NCBI RefSeq assembly: GCF_017833415.1 | Contig: NZ_JAFICC010000012.1 | Coordinates: 1-64,000 of the forward strand | Reading direction: 5' to 3' | Length of the DNA: 64,000 nucleotides | DNA from: Flavobacterium sp. 1355 | GTDB lineage: Bacteria; Bacteroidota; Bacteroidia; Flavobacteriales; Flavobacteriaceae | Shown: in pieces, positions 1-8,304 of the stretch | Layout: every line of letters starts with the position of its first letter | How positions within the stretch are numbered: position 1 is the first letter of the stretch | Notes under the pieces: model-generated | What the model saw: the letters and a program-made list of their open reading frames with translations, nothing else | Databases searched by the model: none | Told to the model about the DNA's origin: nothing | Position numbers and translations under genes: made by a program

Positions 1-33
1 TCTCTCAATGAACTTTCCGTGTTTTGCGGGGTG

Positions 34-64
34 CAAATGTAACATCCGTTTTCTAATCTCACAA
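34..64 (-). promoter_or_regulatory. Leftward Bacteroidota-type promoter (P2 of presumed rRNA operon)
   Basis: Read on the minus strand, this is TTG, 20 nt, then TACATTTG, which matches the Bacteroidota sigma consensus TTG-N19-TAnnTTTG. It is followed by CACCCCGC and then GTTCATTGAGAGA, which resembles the leader just upstream of flavobacterial 16S rRNA genes. It lies about 120 bp downstream of a second copy. That the transcript is rRNA is inference, because the gene is outside the window. Confidence 0.6.
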
Positions 65-155
65 GCTTTTTTGAATCTTTTTTGAAAAAATTTTTTCAGT
101 CTTAATTCGTATTGCTTGTCAGTAAATCAGGGAACGTGTGTCGTTGTTGCGGGTG

Positions 156-185
156 CAAAAGTAGCACCTTTATTTACATTTACAA
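156..185 (-). promoter_or_regulatory. Leftward Bacteroidota-type promoter (P1 of presumed rRNA operon)
   Basis: On the minus strand this is TTG, exactly 19 nt, then TACTTTTG, a perfect match to TTG-N19-TAnnTTTG. GCACCCGC follows, the same initiation-region string seen after the promoter of the tRNA-Lys genes in this window. Tandem strong promoters pointing out of the left edge suggest a stable-RNA operon there. Confidence 0.65.
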
Positions 186-450
186 GGGTTTTTATTATAT
201 TTTTTTCATGTTTTTCCACGCTTTTTCTTAACTCACTGATAACAGATTCTTTACAATCAAACTTTTTTTGAGTCATTGTCAGTTTTTTCTTCATCAGGCT
301 GATATTTCTGTATTTTAAGTCTTTTTCGAAACGACGTTTTTGCGGAATTTATAGATTTTTGCAGGAATTTGATTCATTCTGCCATCAAGGTGCAAGGTTT
401 GCTTCTTCTTTTGGATTATGAATCTCAAAAGTTCTTTTGAAAACAAGTGT

Positions 451-537
451 CCTAGCCCCGATAGAAGTGGAAATCCTTTTGTGTCTCGTTTCTTTAACGA
501 GACACAAAAGATTGCAGCGGATAGCGGGAATAGCTCC
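451..537 (+). repeat. Dispersed hairpin repeat, copy 1
   Basis: An intergenic element bounded by GATAGAAGTGGAAA on the left and TTGCAGCGGATAGC on the right. Between them is a perfect 15-bp stem (476-490 with 496-510) closed by a 5-nt loop. The same two end motifs, in inverted orientation and around a different interior, occur at about 18953-19040. Nothing in it looks coding. Similar sequences are common between genes in Flavobacterium, as I recall; their function is unknown to me. Confidence 0.7.
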
Positions 538-718
538 TTATTAAAACTAAACTCCCTTTTTTAAAATTCAAATTCTAAACCAGAAAAGAGGCTTCGGCTT
601 CGCTCAGCTGACAATGGGTATTTAAATCTGAAATAGAATACCAACCTATTCTACTCTTATATATTATAGTAAAGTTTTCTACTTATTATATAATAAAAGA
701 ATCTTGTACATATATATA

Positions 719-749
719 TTGTATGTGTTTTAGTAATCACTTATATTTG
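719..749 (+). promoter_or_regulatory. thrS promoter
   Basis: TTG at 719-721, a 20-nt spacer, then TATATTTG at 742-749 fit the Bacteroidota housekeeping promoter. Initiation would fall near 756, leaving a leader of about 14 nt. That is too short for a T-box or ThrRS-operator-like structure, so no leader control of thrS is visible. Confidence 0.65.
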
Positions 750-769
750 CATTCACAAAATTATAAACA

Positions 770-2716
770 ATGATCAAGATTACTTTACCCGATGGGTCAA
801 TTAGAGAGTTCGCTTCGGGCGTAACTCCAATGGAGGTCGCTAAAAACATTAGCGAAGGTTTTGCAAGAAATGTTATTTCTGCATCTTTTAATGGTACAAC
901 TATTGAAACCGAAACTCCATTAACGACCGATGGTAATCTTATATTATATACTTGGAATGATGCTGAAGGTAAAAAGGCTTTCTGGCATTCGACTTCGCAC
1001 GTAATGGCTCAGGCTCTTGAGGAATTGTACCCAGGGATTAAATTAACTCTTGGACCTGCAATTGCTAACGGGTTTTATTATGACGTAGATTTTGAAGACC
1101 AGAAGATTTCTGAAGCTGATTTTAAAAAGATTGAAGATCGTGTTCTTGAGATTTCGAGAGGTAAACATGAATTTAAAATGCGTCCGGTTAGTAAAGCGGA
1201 AGCATTGGAAATGTATAAAGACAATGTTTACAAGACTGAATTGATTTCTAATCTTGAAGATGGGACTATTACTTTCTGCGACCACTCTACATTTACTGAT
1301 TTATGTCGTGGTGGGCATATCCCGAATACAGGGATCATCAAGGCTTTTAAAGTTATGAGTGTTGCGGGTGCTTACTGGAGAGGTGACGAGAAAAACAAAC
1401 AGTTGACTCGTGTTTACGGAACTTCTTTTCCTAAACAAAAAGACTTAACCGAATATCTTGAACTTCTGGAAGAAGCTAAACGTCGTGATCACCGCAAACT
1501 TGGCAAAGAGCTTGAATTGTTTGCTTTTTCTCAAAAAGTTGGACAAGGTTTGCCTTTATGGTTGCCTAAGGGAGCTGCGCTTAGAGATCGTTTAGAACAG
1601 TTTTTAAAGAAAGCTCAAAAGAAAGCCGGATACGAACAAGTTGTTACTCCTCATATTGGTCAAAAAGAACTTTATGTAACTTCTGGACATTATGCAAAAT
1701 ATGGCGCTGATAGTTTTCAGCCAATCAATACTCCTGCTGAAGGTGAAGAGTTTTTATTGAAACCTATGAACTGTCCTCACCATTGTGAGATTTACAATGT
1801 AAGACCTTGGTCGTATAAAGATTTACCAAAGCGTTATGCTGAATTTGGTACTGTATATAGATACGAGCAATCCGGGGAATTGCATGGTTTGACTCGTGTG
1901 AGAGGGTTTACTCAGGATGATGCACATATTTTCTGTACTCCGGAGCAGTTGGATGAAGAGTTTAAAAAAGTAATTGACCTTGTACTATATGTATTTGGTT
2001 CTTTAGGATTTGAAAACTTTACTGCTCAAATTTCGTTGAGGGATCAGGAAAACAGAGAAAAATATATCGGTTCTGACGAAAATTGGGAAAAAGCAGAGAA
2101 TGCAATTATCAATGCTGCGAAAGATAAAGGATTGAATACTGTAGTAGAATATGGCGAGGCTGCTTTTTATGGTCCAAAGCTTGACTTCATGGTTAAGGAT
2201 GCTTTGGGAAGGCAATGGCAATTAGGAACTATTCAAGTGGATTATAATCTGCCTGAGCGTTTTGAATTGACTTACAAAGGTGCTGATAACGAATTACACA
2301 GACCTGTAATGATTCATAGGGCTCCTTTTGGATCTATGGAGCGTTTTATAGCAATTTTACTGGAACATACAGCTGGAAATTTCCCACTTTGGTTAATGCC
2401 TGAGCAAGCTATAATATTGTCTTTGAGCGAGAAATACGAAATTTATGCTAAAAAAGTTTTAGATTTGCTAGAAAATCACGAAATTCGCGCCCTAATTGAT
2501 AACCGAAATGAGACTATCGGTAAAAAAATCAGGGATGCAGAAATGCAGAAAATACCATTTATGCTGATTGTAGGGGAGGAAGAAGAGAAAAATAATACTA
2601 TTTCAATTCGTCGTCACGGACAAGAAGGAAAAGGGAATATTACAGTTACAATTGACGAATTTGTCAGAATTGTAAACGAAGAAATAAATAAAACATTAAA
2701 AGTTTTTACAGTTTAA
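770..2716 (+). CDS. thrS: Threonine--tRNA ligase
   Basis: Cytoplasmic class II synthetase that charges tRNA-Thr. At 648 residues it has the usual full length. An N-terminal TGS domain (about 1-62) is followed by the tRNA-SAD editing domain with the H73-x3-H77 motif and a DLCRGGHIP segment. The catalytic core carries the zinc-binding [10 protein letters not shown] motif, and a C-terminal anticodon-binding domain starts near residue 545. The start codon sits 14 nt behind a predicted transcription start. It leads an operon with infC, rpmI and rplT, a common bacterial arrangement. The identification is secure. Confidence 0.98.
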   Translation: MIKITLPDGSIREFASGVTPMEVAKNISEGFARNVISASFNGTTIETETPLTTDGNLILYTWNDAEGKKAFWHSTSHVMAQALEELYPGIKLTLGPAIANGFYYDVDFEDQKISEADFKKIEDRVLEISRGKHEFKMRPVSKAEALEMYKDNVYKTELISNLEDGTITFCDHSTFTDLCRGGHIPNTGIIKAFKVMSVAGAYWRGDEKNKQLTRVYGTSFPKQKDLTEYLELLEEAKRRDHRKLGKELELFAFSQKVGQGLPLWLPKGAALRDRLEQFLKKAQKKAGYEQVVTPHIGQKELYVTSGHYAKYGADSFQPINTPAEGEEFLLKPMNCPHHCEIYNVRPWSYKDLPKRYAEFGTVYRYEQSGELHGLTRVRGFTQDDAHIFCTPEQLDEEFKKVIDLVLYVFGSLGFENFTAQISLRDQENREKYIGSDENWEKAENAIINAAKDKGLNTVVEYGEAAFYGPKLDFMVKDALGRQWQLGTIQVDYNLPERFELTYKGADNELHRPVMIHRAPFGSMERFIAILLEHTAGNFPLWLMPEQAIILSLSEKYEIYAKKVLDLLENHEIRALIDNRNETIGKKIRDAEMQKIPFMLIVGEEEEKNNTISIRRHGQEGKGNITVTIDEFVRIVNEEINKTLKVFTV

Positions 2717-2732
2717 CTTAAATTATAAAGTC

Positions 2733-3290
2733 ATAGCAATAAGAAGCAACAGAGGTTTTCAACCTCGCGTAGAAAAAAAAGATGCACACAGAATAAACAA
2801 CAATATTCGTGGTGTACAGGAAGTAAGACTAGTTGGTGAAAACATCGAGCCTGGTGTATTTAAACTAGCAGATGCATTACGTTTAGCTGATCAGTTCGAA
2901 TTGGATCTAGTTGAGATTTCGCCGAATGCTGAGCCGCCGGTTTGTAAAATCATGGATTACAAGAAATTTGTTTACGAACAAAAGAAACGTGATAAGGTGT
3001 TGAAAGCTAAATCGTCTCAGGTTGTAGTAAAAGAAATTAGATTTGGTCCACAAACCGACGAGCATGATTACGAGTTTAAAAGAAAGAATGCTGAAAAGTT
3101 CCTTAAAGAAGGTGCCAAACTAAAAGCTTTCGTTTTCTTTAAAGGCCGTTCTATCATCTATAAGGATCAAGGTCAGATTTTGTTATTACGTTTAGCTACA
3201 GATTTAGAAGAACATGGTAAAGTAGAAGCTATGCCAGTTTTAGAAGGTAAGAGAATGATTATGTTCATTGCTCCTAAGAAGAAAAAGTAA
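2733..3290 (+). CDS. infC: Translation initiation factor IF-3, probable ATA start
   Basis: IF-3 binds the 30S subunit, checks start-codon pairing and prevents premature subunit joining. Homology begins well upstream of the first ATG or TTG in frame: translating from ATA at 2733 gives [20 protein letters not shown], the usual flavobacterial N-terminus, then [13 protein letters not shown] of the IF3-N domain, a linker, and the IF3-C domain ending in APKKKK. The product is 185 residues, normal for the family. No ATG, GTG or TTG is available between the thrS stop (2714-2716) and 2733. A rare start codon is the classic device for IF-3 autoregulation, so this is probably regulatory. The exact initiator is inferred; the reading frame is certain. 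Confidence 0.93.
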   Translation: MAIRSNRGFQPRVEKKDAHRINNNIRGVQEVRLVGENIEPGVFKLADALRLADQFELDLVEISPNAEPPVCKIMDYKKFVYEQKKRDKVLKAKSSQVVVKEIRFGPQTDEHDYEFKRKNAEKFLKEGAKLKAFVFFKGRSIIYKDQGQILLLRLATDLEEHGKVEAMPVLEGKRMIMFIAPKKKK

Positions 3291-3384
3291 TCAGTTTGCA
3301 GTTTCAGTAATCAGTCTTGGAAACCTGAAAGTTGTAACCTGAAACAAAATAAGTAAGTAAGAATAAATTAAAACACTAGGAAAA

Positions 3385-3582
3385 ATGCCTAAAATGAAAA
3401 CAAAATCTAGCGCCAAGAAACGTTTCAAAGTTACTGGTTCTGGAAAGATTAAAAGAAAGCATGCTTTTAAAAGTCACATCTTGACTAAAAAATCTAAAAA
3501 ACGTAAGTTAGCTTTGACACACTCAGCGCTAGTTCACTCTACAGATATGAAAAGCATTAAACAACAATTAAGAATTATCTAA
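3385..3582 (+). CDS. rpmI: 50S ribosomal protein L35
   Basis: A 65-residue, strongly basic protein starting [20 protein letters not shown], the characteristic L35 N-terminus. It joins the 50S subunit with L20, whose gene follows. The 94-nt gap from infC contains AT-rich imperfect repeats with TTTCAG and CCTGAAA words. Family and length are unambiguous. Confidence 0.98.
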   Translation: MPKMKTKSSAKKRFKVTGSGKIKRKHAFKSHILTKKSKKRKLALTHSALVHSTDMKSIKQQLRII

Positions 3583-3683
3583 TAATTCTTTAGGTTAAAA
3601 AATTATTTATATAACCTTGGAGTATGGCTTTTAAGTTCCTTTGATTCAATTCAGGACGCCTGCTACAAAAACACATTAAAATT
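3583..3683 (+). promoter_or_regulatory. rpmI-rplT spacer, candidate L20 leader
   Basis: This 101-nt spacer is long for two genes normally translated together. Its central part, about 3615-3665, is less AT-rich than its flanks and contains short complementary words, for example GGAGTATGGC and GCCTGC. L20 represses its own operon through leader RNA in other bacteria. Assigning that role here is inference without a folded structure. Confidence 0.25.
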
Positions 3684-4028
3684 ATGCCAAGATCGGTAAA
3701 TTCAGTTGCTAAAAGAGCAAGAAGAAAAAAAATAATGAAGCAAGCCAAAGGTTTCTTTGGCAGACGTAAAAACGTTTGGACAGTTGCTAAGAATGCAGTA
3801 GAGAAAGCAATGTGCTACGCTTACCGCGATAGAAAACAAAACAAAAGAAATTTCCGTGCATTATGGATTCAACGTATCAACGCTGGAGCTAGATTGGAAG
3901 GAATGTCTTATTCTCAATTCATGGGGAAAGTTAAAGCTAACGGAATCGAATTGAACCGTAAAGTTCTTGCAGATTTGGCTATGAACCACCCAGAAGCTTT
4001 CAAAGCTATTCTTAATAAAGTAAAATAA
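3684..4028 (+). CDS. rplT: 50S ribosomal protein L20
   Basis: A 114-residue basic protein beginning [20 protein letters not shown] and containing the RNA-binding stretch [13 protein letters not shown]20 is an early assembly protein of the 50S subunit and often an operon repressor. It is the last gene of the thrS-infC-rpmI-rplT operon and is followed by a clear intrinsic terminator. Secure call. Confidence 0.98.
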   Translation: MPRSVNSVAKRARRKKIMKQAKGFFGRRKNVWTVAKNAVEKAMCYAYRDRKQNKRNFRALWIQRINAGARLEGMSYSQFMGKVKANGIELNRKVLADLAMNHPEAFKAILNKVK

Positions 4029-4070
4029 ACGTTTTATAAACTCAATTTAAGATTACTTACTTATCATAGA

Positions 4071-4100
4071 ACCCAGTCAAACGACTGGGTTTTTGTTTTG
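4071..4100 (+). terminator. Intrinsic terminator of the thrS-rplT operon
   Basis: ACCCAGTC at 4071-4078 pairs with GACTGGGT at 4083-4090 around a 4-nt loop and is followed by a T-rich tract. It lies 42 bp after the rplT stop. Confidence 0.9.
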
Positions 4101-4168
4101 TGATAGTTTGTAAAATCATGTTTAAGAAATTGAATATAAAAAGTACATTTGTATAGCTAGTAAATTAA

Positions 4169-4744
4169 ATGATGTATAAATCTCTTTTTGATCATATAGA
4201 AAAATTTGTAACGTTAGAATCTTCAGAAATTGATATACTCGAGTCATGTCTTTCTACATTTACAATAAAAAAGAAAGAACATGTCTTACAGGAAGGACAG
4301 GTTTGCAACACATTATATTTTATTATAAAAGGTTGTATGAGGCAATACATTATCAATTCTAAGGGAACAGAACAAACACTGCAATTTGGTATTGAAAATT
4401 GGTGGATAACCGATTATCTGAGTTATCATAATCATACTCCTTCTCATTTTTATATTCAGGCTGTAGAAAACTCAGAAGTTATTGCTATAGAAAAATCAAG
4501 TCTCGAGACTATCTTACTTCAAATCCCAAAACTGGAGCGATATTTTAGAATTGTTTCTCAAAAATCATTTGGAGCTGCACAAATGCGCATCAAGTTTTTA
4601 TTTACAATGTCTGCAGAAGAAAGGTTTCATCATATGAACAATCTGTTTCCTGAATTTGTACAGCGGGTACCACAATATATGCTTGCCTCCTATTTGGATT
4701 TTTCTGCTGAGTTTATGAGTAAAATCAGAGCCGGAAAAGTCTAG
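4169..4744 (+). CDS. Crp/Fnr-family transcriptional regulator
   Basis: A 191-residue cytoplasmic regulator. Residues about 20-120 form a cyclic-nucleotide-binding-like beta barrel, with the turn EGQVCNTLYFIIKGCMRQY. The C-terminal part, PQYMLASYLDFSAEFMSKIR, resembles the shortened winged helix of the Bacteroidota branch of the family. The usual cAMP-contact residues are not evident, so the ligand is unknown. Two ATG codons are adjacent (4169 and 4172) and either could start. The next gene, 79 bp on, encodes an AhpD-like protein, a frequent partnership suggesting it controls that gene. Confidence 0.85.
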   Translation: MMYKSLFDHIEKFVTLESSEIDILESCLSTFTIKKKEHVLQEGQVCNTLYFIIKGCMRQYIINSKGTEQTLQFGIENWWITDYLSYHNHTPSHFYIQAVENSEVIAIEKSSLETILLQIPKLERYFRIVSQKSFGAAQMRIKFLFTMSAEERFHHMNNLFPEFVQRVPQYMLASYLDFSAEFMSKIRAGKV

Positions 4745-4823
4745 GAGTATTTCTTGAAGCAGTTCAAGTTTTTTAAGGCAGATATACAAGAACTTTGTAT
4801 TAAACTTTAAAAATATAAATAAA

Positions 4824-5258
4824 ATGAAACCAAGAATTGTTATTCCGAAAGTAGCTCCTGAAGCGTATCAAGCCATGCTAAGTTTAGAAAAATACATTGC
4901 TACAACATCAATTACTCCTGTCCTTAAAGAGCTAATCAAAATCAGAGCATCACAAGTTAATGGTTGTGCTTATTGTATTAATATGCATACTGCAGATGCT
5001 CGAAAATTGGGTGTTACAGAACAACGCATCTATTTATTAAGTGCATGGCGTGAAGCTGATGTATATACAGAAGAAGAAAAAGCTGTTTTGGCATTAACAG
5101 AAGAAATTACTTTAATTAGTAATCATGTCTCTGAAGAAACCTATGAGAATGCAGCAAAATATTATGATGAAAAATCCCTTGCTGAAATTATAATGATGAT
5201 TATTACAATTAATGCGTGGAACAGAATTGGAATTGCTACAGGAATGAGAGCTGTATAA
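4824..5258 (+). CDS. Carboxymuconolactone decarboxylase / AhpD-like protein
   Basis: A 144-residue all-alpha protein of the CMD/AhpD superfamily. The redox motif NGCAYCINMHT supplies the CxxC cysteines and following histidine used by alkylhydroperoxidase AhpD for thiol-based peroxide reduction. No real decarboxylase function is implied. It lies directly behind the Crp-like regulator and is followed by an intrinsic terminator. Substrate and electron donor are unknown. Confidence 0.88.
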   Translation: MKPRIVIPKVAPEAYQAMLSLEKYIATTSITPVLKELIKIRASQVNGCAYCINMHTADARKLGVTEQRIYLLSAWREADVYTEEEKAVLALTEEITLISNHVSEETYENAAKYYDEKSLAEIIMMIITINAWNRIGIATGMRAV

Positions 5259-5291
5259 GCTTCCAGATCTTTTTATACAAACAAACCGTAG

Positions 5292-5320
5292 AAACCCTCC
5301 CAAAAGAGGGTTTTGCTTTT
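5292..5320 (+). terminator. Intrinsic terminator after the AhpD-like gene
   Basis: AACCCTC near 5293-5299 pairs with GAGGGTT at 5306-5312, followed by a T-rich run. It sits 34 bp after the stop codon. Confidence 0.85.
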
Positions 5321-5581
5321 GCAAGCAATTTTAAAAATAAAAGTCTTTGATTTAAATCCTATAAAAATACCGTATTTATACCCTGTTTTCAAGTTTTACT
5401 ATTCTTTACTTTTGGCTTGTGAGATATAAATGATATTTTAATTTTAAATATCATCCAGATTTTACAAATAAATAACCACATCGGACAGATAAAAAAGTTT
5501 CTAATTAATTTAGTATGTTACGAATTTCGTACACAAAAACTTTTTAAGAAGTCTATTTTAAAAACTAATTAACAAGACCAG

Positions 5582-5836
5582 ATGAAACCAAAATACGAAA
5601 TATCATTACAAAAGAACCACAATCGAAAATTCTCTTCAAGAATTAATACTACTCACAATAAAATTATAATAAAAACAATGTTACTTTGCCTTTTCCTATC
5701 TATAAGTTTTGTTTTCGTATCCGAGAAAACAGGCTGGCTAGAAGTAAATTGGAATGTTATTTTCATCCCTGCGCTTCTGGTTTTGCAAATAATAATTATT
5801 AGCACAGCATTGAAAAACAGATATAGAAAACTTTAA
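5582..5836 (+). CDS. Small two-helix membrane protein, unknown function
   Basis: An 84-residue protein I do not recognise. A basic N-terminal tail of about 30 residues is followed by a hydrophobic segment near 31-47, a short polar link and a second one near 60-76, then a basic end. Both termini are therefore predicted to be cytoplasmic. It lies in an AT-rich area with no operon partner. It could be a chance reading frame, but the composition is that of a real small membrane protein. Confidence 0.55.
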   Translation: MKPKYEISLQKNHNRKFSSRINTTHNKIIIKTMLLCLFLSISFVFVSEKTGWLEVNWNVIFIPALLVLQIIIISTALKNRYRKL

Positions 5837-5869
5837 AATAAGTTATTGAAATTTATTTTTTAGCATAGA

Positions 5870-5897
5870 TTGCCCAGTTTTGAAATGCATATATTTG
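5870..5897 (+). promoter_or_regulatory. Promoter of the secreted nuclease-fold gene
   Basis: TTG at 5870-5872, a 17-nt spacer and TATATTTG at 5890-5897 fit the Bacteroidota promoter consensus. Transcription would start about 10 nt before the ATG at 5914. Confidence 0.5.
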
Positions 5898-5913
5898 GCA
5901 ATTTAAATATTGC

Positions 5914-6717
5914 ATGAAAAATATTCTTAGTTTTTTTATTTTATTATTTACTGTCAATTCTTTTTGCCAGATTAGGATTCTATCATGGAATCTTGAAAAC
6001 TTCGGTAAATCCAAAACAGAATCTGATCTCAGTTTTACTGCCAATATTATTCAGGAATATGATATTATAGCTATTCAGGAAGTTGTTGCGGGCTATGGTG
6101 GGGCACAGTCCATAACAAAATTAGCCGGAATCTTAAATAAAAAGGGGACAAAATGGGATTATAGTATAAGTAATCCGACAAGCAGCAGCAGTTATAAAAG
6201 AGAACGTTATGCTTTTTTATGGAAAGTGAGCAAAGTTAGCCTACAAGGAAACACATGGCTAGAGAAAAAATACAATTTGGAGATTGATCGTGAACCTTAT
6301 TTTGCAACTTTTAAAATTGATAAGAAAACAATCACTTTGGTAAACTTTCATGCTATCACAAAAAGCAGGCAGCCTGAAACCGAGATAAAATATTTCAAGT
6401 TTTTACCTCAGGAATATTCTAATCTAAACTTAATTTTTGTCGGAGATTTTAATTGTCCACAATCGCATACTGTTTTTAATCCACTTAAAAAGATGGGATA
6501 CTTTCCTGTTTTTCAAAATCAGAAAACAACATTGAAACAAAAGTGCAAGGATGATAATTGCTTAGCATCTGAATTTGACAATATATTATATAAAACAACA
6601 ACTATAAACTATATTAATTCTGGTGTGGTTTCATTTTATAAAAAATTCAATTCTTTAAAAGAGGCAAGAAAAATTTCCGACCACATTCCTATTTGGTTTG
6701 AATTTTCGATTAAATAA
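5914..6717 (+). CDS. Secreted endonuclease/exonuclease/phosphatase-family protein
   Basis: A 267-residue protein with an N-terminal signal peptide (about 1-18, ending SFCQ). The rest is a DNase I-like fold: ILSWNLENFGK near the start, AIQEV with the metal-binding Glu, VNFHAIT, FVGDFNC with the Asp-x-Asn pair, and SDHIPIWF with the terminal Asp-His. All key catalytic residues of the superfamily are visible, so it is probably an active phosphodiesterase, perhaps an extracellular or periplasmic nuclease. Its stop codon directly abuts that of the convergent next gene. Confidence 0.85.
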   Translation: MKNILSFFILLFTVNSFCQIRILSWNLENFGKSKTESDLSFTANIIQEYDIIAIQEVVAGYGGAQSITKLAGILNKKGTKWDYSISNPTSSSSYKRERYAFLWKVSKVSLQGNTWLEKKYNLEIDREPYFATFKIDKKTITLVNFHAITKSRQPETEIKYFKFLPQEYSNLNLIFVGDFNCPQSHTVFNPLKKMGYFPVFQNQKTTLKQKCKDDNCLASEFDNILYKTTTINYINSGVVSFYKKFNSLKEARKISDHIPIWFEFSIK

Positions 6718-7977
6718 TTATGTTTTAAGTTTTTTCTTTTTGGCTGCGGGAAATAAAACATTATTAAGAATTAGTCTGTATCCCGGAGAATTAGGATGCA
6801 AATCCAAAACTGTTGGAGGATCTCCTACCTGATGTTGAAAATCTTCGGGATCATGTCCTCCAAAAAAAGTAAACATACCTTTTCCTTTTTCTCCATGAAT
6901 ATACCTTGATTCACCATTAAGTTCGCACACGCCCATTACTAAAATATTTGATTTTATCAGCGATGAATCAAATGATGTAGTTTGTCCCATAAAGCCTTTT
7001 ACTAATTGAGTATGATTTTGACACAGCATACTGGGAATCGGATCCCATTTTGCAGAAAATTCCATTAGAGAAAAATAATCTTTTTCCATTACTATTCTGC
7101 GTTTGGTGGTCATATCTATATCAGAAAACTCATATACATCCGGTTTTCTTTCTAATGTAAAATTTTTAAACGCAAATGAATTCGCAAAATTCAATTTTGA
7201 CTGGTAATTTGATTCACTAGGGTCTCCATCAAACATAGCCTCACAAATATCCACTCCATCTGCTGCAAGCGCTATGTCAAAACTATCAGTCGCTGAACAC
7301 ATGGCAAACATAAACCCGCCGCCAATAACAAAATCCCTGATTTTTTTTGCAACTGCGCCTTTTTCTTGTGAAACTTTAGAGTAACCTAATTTTGAGGCCA
7401 ATGCTTCTGCATCTTTTTTCTGGTCGATATACCAGGGTGTATTTTTATAAGCAGCATAAAATTTACCATACTGCCCTGTAAAATCTTCATGATGCAAGTG
7501 CAGCCAATCATACAGAAGCAATTGATCGCTGAGAACTTCTTCGTCGTAAATTGGTGTAAAAGGGATTTCAGCATAAGTGAGAACTAATGTTACTGCATCG
7601 TCCCAAGGCTGTTTCCCTTTTGGAGTATAAACAGCAATTTTTGGAGCTTTCTCAAGAATTACCGATTCCATATTTTGTGAAGGACTTGAGATTTCATTTA
7701 AAATTGAAGCTTCTTCACTATCAGAAATTATTTCAAAACTTACACCACGAATTTTACATTCTTTACGAATTTCCTCAGCATCCGGCAATAAAAATGAGCC
7801 TCCACGATAATTTAATAACCAGCTTGCCTTATAATCTTTGCTTAAACACCAATAGGTAATTCCGTATGCTTTAAGATGATTTTGCTGTGTAGTTTCGTCC
7901 ATTGGGATTAAAAGAAACGAAGCTTTGGCTGTGAAAGAAAACAGAAGTATGAAAATATATGCTAGCCCTTTATTCAT
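6718..7977 (-). CDS. Secreted protein commonly labelled asparagine synthetase B
   Basis: A 419-residue protein with an N-terminal signal peptide (ending near TAKAS). It belongs to a Bacteroidota family that databases often call asparagine synthetase B. I see neither the N-terminal catalytic Cys of an Ntn glutaminase nor an SGGxDS pyrophosphatase loop, and true AsnB is cytoplasmic, so the label is doubtful. Visible features are AVYTPKGKQPWDDAV, a KKIRDFVIGGGFMFAMC segment reminiscent of a class I glutamine-amidotransferase-like fold, and FFGGHDPEDFQHQVGD. It is convergent with the nuclease gene with no gap. The reaction is unknown. Confidence 0.6.
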   Translation of the reverse strand: MNKGLAYIFILLFSFTAKASFLLIPMDETTQQNHLKAYGITYWCLSKDYKASWLLNYRGGSFLLPDAEEIRKECKIRGVSFEIISDSEEASILNEISSPSQNMESVILEKAPKIAVYTPKGKQPWDDAVTLVLTYAEIPFTPIYDEEVLSDQLLLYDWLHLHHEDFTGQYGKFYAAYKNTPWYIDQKKDAEALASKLGYSKVSQEKGAVAKKIRDFVIGGGFMFAMCSATDSFDIALAADGVDICEAMFDGDPSESNYQSKLNFANSFAFKNFTLERKPDVYEFSDIDMTTKRRIVMEKDYFSLMEFSAKWDPIPSMLCQNHTQLVKGFMGQTTSFDSSLIKSNILVMGVCELNGESRYIHGEKGKGMFTFFGGHDPEDFQHQVGDPPTVLDLHPNSPGYRLILNNVLFPAAKKKKLKT

Positions 7978-8176
7978 TAGAAAATTATTTTAGTAAAGAT
8001 ATAAAGGAACCTCCAAAAAACACAATTGGCTGACTATTTTATTATTTAAAATCTATTATAAATTCATACCGAAAATATTTACAAAAAAACACGTATAAAC
8101 ACTTGGTATGTAAAAGTGGATTCTAATTAAATTTGTTAGTGAAATAACCAATTATATAATCAATGAAAATTTAACC

Positions 8177-8302
8177 ATGAAAACAAATGAAAGCAACAAT
8201 GAACCAAAGGGCTTAAAATTAGTACAAAAGATAGGAATCTGTTTACTTGTGTTAACTATAATTTTATATTACGTCTTATCAATACAGTTTTTAGCCAGCT
8301 AA
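8177..8302 (+). CDS. 41-residue single-pass membrane protein
   Basis: An ATG at 8177 opens a 41-codon frame ending at TAA 8300-8302. The product has a polar, Asn/Lys-rich N-terminus (MKTNESNNEPKG) and one hydrophobic segment of about 20 residues (IGICLLVLTIILYYVLSIQF). That polar-then-membrane layout is typical of genuine bacterial small membrane proteins. It stops 2 bp before the convergent response regulator gene ends. I do not recognise a family, and expression is unproven. Confidence 0.45.
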   Translation: MKTNESNNEPKGLKLVQKIGICLLVLTIILYYVLSIQFLAS

Positions 8303-8304
8303 AA

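Larger units (their letters stand above)
1..769. other. Long non-coding region left of thrS
   Basis: No credible protein gene is visible in these 769 bases. The left part holds two leftward promoters and what may be an rRNA leader. The middle holds the dispersed hairpin repeat at 451-537. The right part (about 540-718) is AT-rich, with a GC-richer scrap near 590-615 that resembles degenerate intergenic repeat. The thrS promoter occupies the end. Confidence 0.7.

Noticed and set aside
2901-3290. infC starting at TTG 2901
   Set aside because: This would delete the whole IF3-N domain start; homology continues upstream in the same frame to ATA 2733.
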